A stretch of 64,000 nucleotides of DNA from Podospora pseudoanserina (Eukaryota > Ascomycota > Sordariomycetes > Sordariales > Podosporaceae): NCBI RefSeq assembly GCF_035222485.1, contig NC_085922.1, positions 3,960,082 to 4,024,081 of the forward strand, written 5' to 3'. Below the pieces are notes generated by a model that saw only the letters and a program-made list of their open reading frames with translations, searched no databases and was not told the origin of the DNA. The first letter of the stretch is position 1, and every line of letters starts with the position of its first letter. Made by a program: the position numbers and the translations under genes. Below are positions 58,355 to 64,000 of the stretch, one piece after another.

Positions 58355-59975
58355 TTAATTACCCCAGTAGACGCTGGTCACGTTCGCTGCCCAAGCTTGC
58401 CCTGGAGCTGTAGCACATCGAGTTCTCCCCGATGTTGTTGAGCAAGTCAAGCTAGGAACCGTTGTCCTGAGATCGCCCGTAAAGGAAACCCTGCCTTTTG
58501 TCAGCATCAATCTTGTAAACAAGCGCATCAAGACACTCACGGTCGACTAGCGTCCAGGTCACTACACTTCCAATCCGCACTGAGGGATAGACTCTGCGTG
58601 GCGGCATCATACCGGAACGCACAAGCCGTGGGTGTCAGACTCTGCTCTCCAACACTCTCCAAAACGCAAGGATACCATGCGGTTGACCCGCCCTCTGTGA
58701 CAGACACCGAAACGCCGGATCTGAAAAAAGTAGACGGGTAGCCCGTGAACGCGGCTCCAGTGTTGAGCTCAACGCCGAACCTGATGCTTCCCAGGCTCGA
58801 TCCTGACGCTACTATTGTTTCAAAGTCGGAGAATCTATATGATGGAGCGACAACTGATGAGATTGTGCAACTTGGGGCTGTGGGGAGAGGGTCACCAAGA
58901 GAAAATGGCGGGATTGGCTTTTCAGAAATCAGGCGGCCGGTAAACGTGGCTGGGTCACCAGCGCAATAGGTTGTCGTCTCTCCGACAGCGGAACATTCGA
59001 GTGGGAGCCGGGCAGTGCCAACACCAAAGATCTCAATGCTGTACGAAGCGTCAGCAAAGTTCAACACCCACACAGAGGAAAGCTTACGGCTGGGCAGGGT
59101 TCGCGTCATCACAGAACCACGTCTCGTTGACTGACAGGACAAAGGAGCCAGGACTAAATGTGAGGACAGTGTTGATGTTGTATTTTGGCGCTCTGGGCCG
59201 TCCAGTAGACTGAGCTGAACACTGCATAGTCGCAGGGGCAGTGCCGGTTAATGTCCCGAAGCAAGATGCACGGTAGTCGGTGATGGTATTTCTCAGTTGG
59301 ATGAAGGCGTTTCCTCCTTCAATCCTTCCGGACACGTTCCGGAGATTCAGCTGAGTGGAAAAGATCTCCCACGACGGTGTTCGTGACCCGGCCGCGCAAC
59401 CTTCCTTGTCGTGACCAGAAGGCCCAGGAACTGCTGATGGGCTCAGCGGGAAGGGGGAGCTGAGGACAGACTTGATCAAGAGGGGATCGGTGGACGAGGG
59501 GGCGCAAGCGTCGGTATTGCAGGTAATTGGCAGGGAACCCTCTCCTTGGGCAGCAAAGTTGAGCCTATACAACAACAGTGTCAGGACTGATCAGAAATAC
59601 CAAGTGAGAGATGACGAACGGTCTTGAGGGAGTAAGATCATTGCACACCCATGTCTCGTTTATTCGCACTCGAGCTACAGCCGCCTCCAGCTGCACCGAA
59701 GCAATCAAACGAGAGCTGTCACTAGTGCAAGCTTGCCATGTTGAAGTGTTTCTTGAAACCTGACAACTCAGTTGAGCTGATGTGTTGGTGGCTCGGTTGA
59801 GTGCCTGAAATCGCACAGTCGTTCCGCTGGAATCGAAATCTTCAATGAGCCAACTGGAGACTGTGAACGAGTTTGTCGTGCAGCCAGCGGTGAGTTGAGC
59901 AATGACCAGAATATTTGGGATTGCTGGTGACAAGAGAGCGGCTAGGGCCGCAATGGAGACGATGGACGGCGCCAT
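58355..59975 (-). CDS. Modular secreted protein with exon-encoded repeats
   Basis: A 488-residue secreted protein of unknown function. On the minus strand exons are 59975-59620, 59564-59088, 59038-58541 and 58490-58355. Residues 1-26 are a signal peptide. Each of the first three exons encodes the same kind of module: Cys near the start, a WLIEDF/WEIFSTQL/RFSDFETI strand, a mid Cys, and a last strand with Trp/Cys/Asp then Pro (ETWVCNDLTPSRP, ETWFCDDANPAQP, DWKCSDLDASRP). All introns are in phase 2 and fall inside the final Pro codon; exons 2 and 3 (477 and 498 nt) are symmetric. Each following exon opens with a short beta segment and Cys (SLPITC, RLPLEC, VPSLTC). Exon duplication is the simplest reading. 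No catalytic motif is visible. Confidence 0.8.
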
Positions 59976-61029
59976 CTTGATATACGGGCAGTTTGCACCG
60001 ACGTTCCAGAGTCCAAGTTAGACAGCTCTGTTTACATCACAAACATACTGGGAGTTCCGGTCATTTTATTATCTGCGTTGGAGAAGTGGTATCTGGACCC
60101 CCGCAGTTCTGGCCAAGAGTGGCGTTTATTGGGTTTAGATGAATATATTCCGGCTCAATCACCGTACCTGACGACAAGACCGGTAAATAACATGACGGCT
60201 GATATGCACACGCGAGAAGCGCTGTACAACCCGGATATTGGAAGATGTTGTCTCGGCTCAACAGCCTCAGCCGCCTTTCCACGTGGGATGGAATTACTTA
60301 TATGTAGAACATGGAGGGATAATATCCTGGTTCTGATGACCCGGCTGGTGAGGAACAAGTCCTGGATTCATGTTGCAGGAGGATTGTGATGGTAACGCCA
60401 AGATACAGCTGTGATCAATATCTAGATTCCCCCCAAAACCCAAGGCTACCTAGATGACAGCTCCACCATATGTTGCTGCTGCAGGCCGCAAGTATCAGTC
60501 GTCTGCGATGGGGTTCAGCGGTAATATCGACGGCGGCGGAAAGAAGGCCGCAGTCCTCCACAATTACGGGCTACCCATCCTTTGAGGATTTGGCTGTACA
60601 TTAATTTTGGCTAGTCTCAAACAGCCCGAAGCAATGCGTTCAGATAACGCTTTCGACCACCGAGATACTGCGCAATCCGGAAATAAGATAGGTCTCATAT
60701 ACCTCCATTCCGTAATCAATTCCGAAGTTATTTCCTCACACTCCAGGTCCTAGGTAAACTCAACGCACTGTCATAATGGAAGGGAGCTGACAGGGCCAAA
60801 CCCTCCGCAATGAAAGTCAGTCAACTAGAATGTCGGCTTTGCTTTCAACATAAGAAAGACTCGACACCAACGCCGAGGCAATGTCTTTCCTGCCTACAGT
60901 ACCCTAGTTAACTTAAATAAAGTCACCCGTCCATTATCACTCCCTTGGTAGGCATGTCTTCGCCGCAGAGACACCTATATTCCGCCAGACGCGTGTCATT
61001 CAACCGCTGGTTATTAACACTTGTGGAGT
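59976..61029. other. Intergenic region
   Basis: About 1 kb between the modular secreted protein and the terpene synthase relic. One open plus frame (60078-60389) has no domain. Nothing else seen. Confidence 0.5.
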
Positions 61030-62168
61030 TTACTCAAGCTTGAATGCACCCTCGACAACCCTCTTATGGTAGTAGTCTGTGTAGCTAGTCCCATTCGGAG
61101 CGTGATGGCGATATGAAAAGGCATGCCACATCTCCCCCGCAGCGGCAAGCGCCTCCACCATGTGAAACCACCATTCCATGGTGGGAGATAGTTGGCCTCC
61201 TTGAGATCGAATGTACTCTTCCTTGAGCTGCTGGTACCTTTGACCCTCCTCGATTGCCTTCGACCTCAGGACTTCTTTGGCCTCCTCGACAGACATTCCG
61301 TTCCACTTCTGGAGCAGGACAATCGCATTGACCAGCCTTGCGCCATTTGTTTGATGCGCAAGCAACTCCTTCTCCCAAGAGAGGACATCATGACCGCAAA
61401 CTTTCTCAACCTTCAGTGGCTCAAACACATGGTCGACAGACTTCCTCTCTTCCGCCGAAATGCGAATACCACTTCCGAAAATGGCACATTCAAACATGAA
61501 ACCGATTCAACGTCAGCACCCCAAAACTGCTTACTACTGCGCCCGGAATTCTTACTTCCATCCAAGATCGCGGATACGCGCCTGGGCATATGGTTCGAGA
61601 GTTTGATAAGTATCAAAATGACTCGACACCGCAGTTTCCGCCTTCCTCCAAGAGTTGAACAAAGAGATAACCACAGGTCCCTGGACCGGATCGAGCTCGG
61701 TCAGGCGAGTAGCAACCTTGGAGAAAGCCTCTTTAAACTTGGCGCTTATTTCCTCGCGATCGCCAAGGACACGACGGCCTTCGATGTTATCATACTCGCT
61801 GTCGAACTACGAAAGATTAGCACCCCCGTACAAAGCTAACAACACTGTACTATACCTCGCTAGAGGGAGGAAGCTCGCAATCGGGACCCAACATATTAAT
61901 ATGCTTTTCTTCGCTGGGCAGGCTCGTCTATCTTACCGTCATAAAACATGGCGATCTCATTCAGATAGGAGAGGAGCCACAGCTTCTCCGGGGGCGCATC
62001 ACAGTATGCCATTGACTGAAAGCTTCCATATGGAGTAAGTCCGCCCTTGACAATACCAATGTTGTCCTTCCCCACAAAGTCGAGGTGAAACTGGATGCAG
62101 GCGTCATCTGCAACCTGGGCATGGATACTTTTCCTGCGCGGCACCGACAAGAAGTAATTGGGACAGTT
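61030..62168 (-). pseudogene. Class I terpene synthase relic, truncated and frameshifted
   Basis: On the minus strand a fungal class I terpene cyclase can be followed in pieces: about 62168-61856, 61806-61556 and 61471-61030. The first has GGLTPYGSFQSMAYC and LNEIAMFYDGKIDE, where the Asp-rich metal motif would be; the second EYDNIEGRRVLGDREE and FNSWRKAE with DTYQTLEPYAQARIRDLG; the third GIRISAEERKS, HDVLSWEKE (NSE-type metal motif with His for Asn) and the terminal helix. Reasons for calling it decayed: no start codon or 5' exon is found before AT-rich DNA begins at about 62200; the frame is broken near 61915-61930 although coding similarity continues in another frame to a good donor at 61855; the junction at 61472-61555 uses a weak AAG acceptor. 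It would have been a cyclase with no prenyltransferase domain visible. Confidence 0.7.
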
Positions 62169-62288
62169 CTACCAAATATTGGAACCTATCAGTTATTCTC
62201 CGATAGATTGTAGTACAATCCGTTGAAAAGCACACCAAAAAAAAACGCCCCACTTTAGAAATAGGGGGTAGAATCCGTTAAAGAATTT

Positions 62289-62384
62289 AGTTATACGATC
62301 CGATAATATTTTTCCCAATAAAATAGAAAATAAATATATTATTAGAATCGCCGGAATAACTTGTACAGAATAGTATAGAGTGCA
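62289..62384 (+). repeat. Direct repeat copy A
   Basis: About 95 nt starting at GTTATACGATCCGATAATA, matching copy B at 63174-63275 in order and spacing over its whole length. Offset between copies is 884 nt, which could be terminal repeats of an old element. Differences are mostly C/T and G/A. Confidence 0.7.
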
Positions 62385-62540
62385 CTATTATACAAGCAAT
62401 GCGGAATTATATATACTAGATGTTAAAATACAGCTTTTGTTTGTGGATTTTACAGTGTATCTGAGCCCTGTATATTACAGGGCCTCAGAGGCAATACGAT
62501 GGCTTGAATCAGCAGTGTTTAGGGACTGCGGTTGCCGGAG

Positions 62541-62557
62541 CGGAGGCTCGGCCTCCG
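62541..62557. repeat. Short perfect inverted repeat
   Basis: CGGAGGC-TCG-GCCTCCG, 7-bp arms with a 3-nt loop, at the head of the GC-rich island. Could form a hairpin in transcript; role unknown. Confidence 0.6.
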
Positions 62558-62602
62558 GAAGCAATCCGAGGTCCCGGAAGGCCGAGCGCTAAGGCCGGTG
62601 CC

Positions 62603-62701
62603 CTGCAGTGGTCAAACGGTAGCGGCAACGTAGCCTGCAGTGGTCAAACGGTAGCAGCAACGTGGCCTGCAGTGGTCAAACGGTAGCGGCAACGTGGCCT
62701 G
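62603..62701 (+). repeat. 32-bp tandem repeat, about three copies
   Basis: Three units of 32 bp beginning at 62603, 62635 and 62667 (each opens CTGCAGTGGTCAAACGGTAG), plus three bases of a fourth. The copies differ by one or two bases only, including G-to-A changes (GTAGC/GTGGC, GCGGC/GCAGC). A minisatellite within otherwise decayed DNA. Not a CRISPR array: no unique spacers. Confidence 0.9.
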
Positions 62702-62732
62702 TAACCTTATATTTGGATAGCGCACTTAGCGG

Positions 62733-62772
62733 GCGTTCGGGCCCGGGAAACGCGCGTTCAGGCCCGGGAACG
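62733..62772 (+). repeat. Duplicated CGTTC(G/A)GGCCCGGGAA motif
   Basis: Two near-identical copies of a GC-rich 16-nt motif centred on the palindrome GGCCCGGG, about 19 nt apart, directly after the 32-bp repeats. Confidence 0.6.
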
Positions 62773-63173
62773 GAATCACCCTCGGGGAGCAAGTAATAGG
62801 CCGATGGCCTATAAGACCTCTGCCTCACACCCTATCCACTGTGGTATTTTTTAGTCTACAAGGTTCAATCAATATACTGGTTCACCACACTCATCAGTGC
62901 CTCACAAGCCTATGTTACAGTGATTCTCTTCTATATATTACAGGGCGCCGCCCCTGTAATCCTCCTTCCTTCAGTGCCACGGCAACTGTCGAATGCTGCA
63001 GTCAAAGTCTTCTTCGCTCTTAGTGTACTGCGCCGATAGCTATTTGAGCCTATATTTACAGGCCTCAATAGCACCTACTTAAACACTAGATATAAAGTTA
63101 AGTGTAAAGGTTAATGTAAATATATTAGTAATACGCGTAGATAGTAAAGTGACGTTAACTAATATAATAGTAA

Positions 63174-63275
63174 GTTGTACGATCCGATAATAATTTTCCT
63201 ATTAAAATAAAATATAGAGGTATTATTATAATTATTTAAATAACTTATATAGAATAGTATTAGTTTAGAGTACGG
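63174..63275 (+). repeat. Direct repeat copy B
   Basis: Starts GTTGTACGATCCGATAATAA and aligns with copy A. Within the 31-nt block 63230-63260 versus 62346-62376 there are 8 differences, 7 of which are C-to-T or G-to-A going from A to B, as expected of RIP. Confidence 0.7.
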
Positions 63276-64000
63276 CTATAAGCTTAAAGGTTTAAGTAAA
63301 GAGGTGGAGCTCTCGGAGGATTCGGTGGTTTAGGGGTTATATATATAAGCGGTTTGCTTCGCGCATTCCATTTTAGACAGGATATCGACTTTTATTTCTT
63401 TATATTTTTATGCTTTACACGCGTATAGGTAATTCTGGCCCTCTAATTAGGCCGATTAGGTGTTTATTATGTGATTTGCGAGCCCATAAAGCCTTTTCTT
63501 TATCCTACGTAGAGTGCGGCCTGCGAGCGAGCCACTATCACGGAGGTGTGTCTATTTAGAGGCCCTATTAAGGGTATATTTGTGGTATTGTAATTAGTTT
63601 ATATATTTTCTTACCATTTCAATATAATTAAAGATTAATTACTATATAAATATAAACAAACGTAACTACTAACTATATTATATAATAAACTTAAAAATTA
63701 AAAGTATTATATATATATATATATATTAATAAATATAAGAATTATTTATATTAAGCGTTAAATATATATATATAAATCAATAAACGTAAAAACTAACCGT
63801 TATCACTATTTTTTATATAAAAATATTATTTATTAAAAACTAATATATAAAATTTAAAAGCCACCCGAACCGCTATAAATATATTAGAAATAGTAAAACA
63901 ACTAACCGCTACTAGTAATTATAAAGGAAAACGAGCCGTTATATACGTATATAACAAGATATAAAGAAAAGTGAAGAGAAGTAAAGACCAACCGCTACTG

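Larger units (their letters stand above)
62169..64000. repeat. AT-rich repeat block, RIP-like
   Basis: Composition changes sharply after about 62200: most of the block is strongly AT-rich with long TATATA stretches (63640-63900), broken by a GC-rich island at about 62500-62800. No open frame has a domain. Diverged direct repeats and C-to-T/G-to-A differences between them (see the two repeat entries) point to transposon-derived DNA altered by RIP. Short sequences around AACCGCTACT and AACCGTTAT recur near 63794, 63904 and 63988. It may be a gene-desert isochore or subtelomeric; the window ends inside it. Confidence 0.7.

Noticed and set aside
60078-60389. 103-codon plus frame upstream of the modular secreted gene
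   Set aside because: No domain or conserved pattern; probably promoter sequence.
62603-62701. CRISPR-like array
   Set aside because: The units are contiguous with no unique spacers, in a eukaryotic genome; it is a minisatellite.

Overview
The window is nuclear DNA from a filamentous ascomycete, most likely a Sordariomycete close to Sordariales/Chaetomiaceae. The evidence is the gene density (about one gene per 2.5 kb), short introns of about 49-90 nt with GTAAGT/GTATGT donors and CTAAC-like branch points, typical Pezizomycotina families (AA13 starch LPMO, GH5_7 mannanase, sedolisin, NLP, Zn2Cys6 factor, Bdf1, Rxt3, SDHAF4), and an AT-rich end block with C-to-T/G-to-A decay typical of repeat-induced point mutation (RIP). 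No database search was run; family calls rest on motifs read in the translations, and exon borders were chosen by hand from splice signals and reading frame.

Layout. 0-7.5 kb: an MFS transporter cut by the window edge, a DUF2828 vWA-like protein, a small secreted protein and a GPI-anchored-looking surface protein. 9-16.8 kb: two secreted polysaccharide-degrading enzymes (AA13-CBM20 LPMO, GH5_7 mannanase), a 62-residue Cys-rich secreted peptide, a Dal5-type MFS permease and a DUF4360-like secreted protein with an in-frame stop. 17.6-28 kb: a single-pass membrane protein, an Utp12-domain nucleolar protein, the BET protein Bdf1 and a NADAR protein. 29-45.3 kb: a sugar transporter, a sedolisin, the Rpd3L subunit Rxt3, SDHAF4, an FHA-kinase, tRNA-Cys(GCA) and a necrosis-inducing-like protein. 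46-60 kb: a GNAT acetyltransferase, a Zn2Cys6 factor next to a TauD dioxygenase, a divergent kinase-like protein and a secreted protein built of repeated exon-encoded modules. 61-64 kb: a decayed terpene synthase against AT-rich, RIP-like repeat DNA with a GC-rich island of 32-bp tandem repeats.

How it fits together. Housekeeping genes (utp12, bdf1, rxt3, sdhaf4, tRNA-Cys) are interspersed with secreted and transport functions expected of a saprotroph or plant-associated fungus: polymer attack outside the cell (AA13, GH5, sedolisin) and uptake (sugar and anion permeases). No canonical secondary-metabolite cluster is present; the only such gene is the terpene synthase relic. The least explained items are the modular secreted family (58.4-60.0 kb, with a short relative at 4.9 kb), the kinase-like protein at 56.3 kb and the tandem repeats in the AT-rich block.
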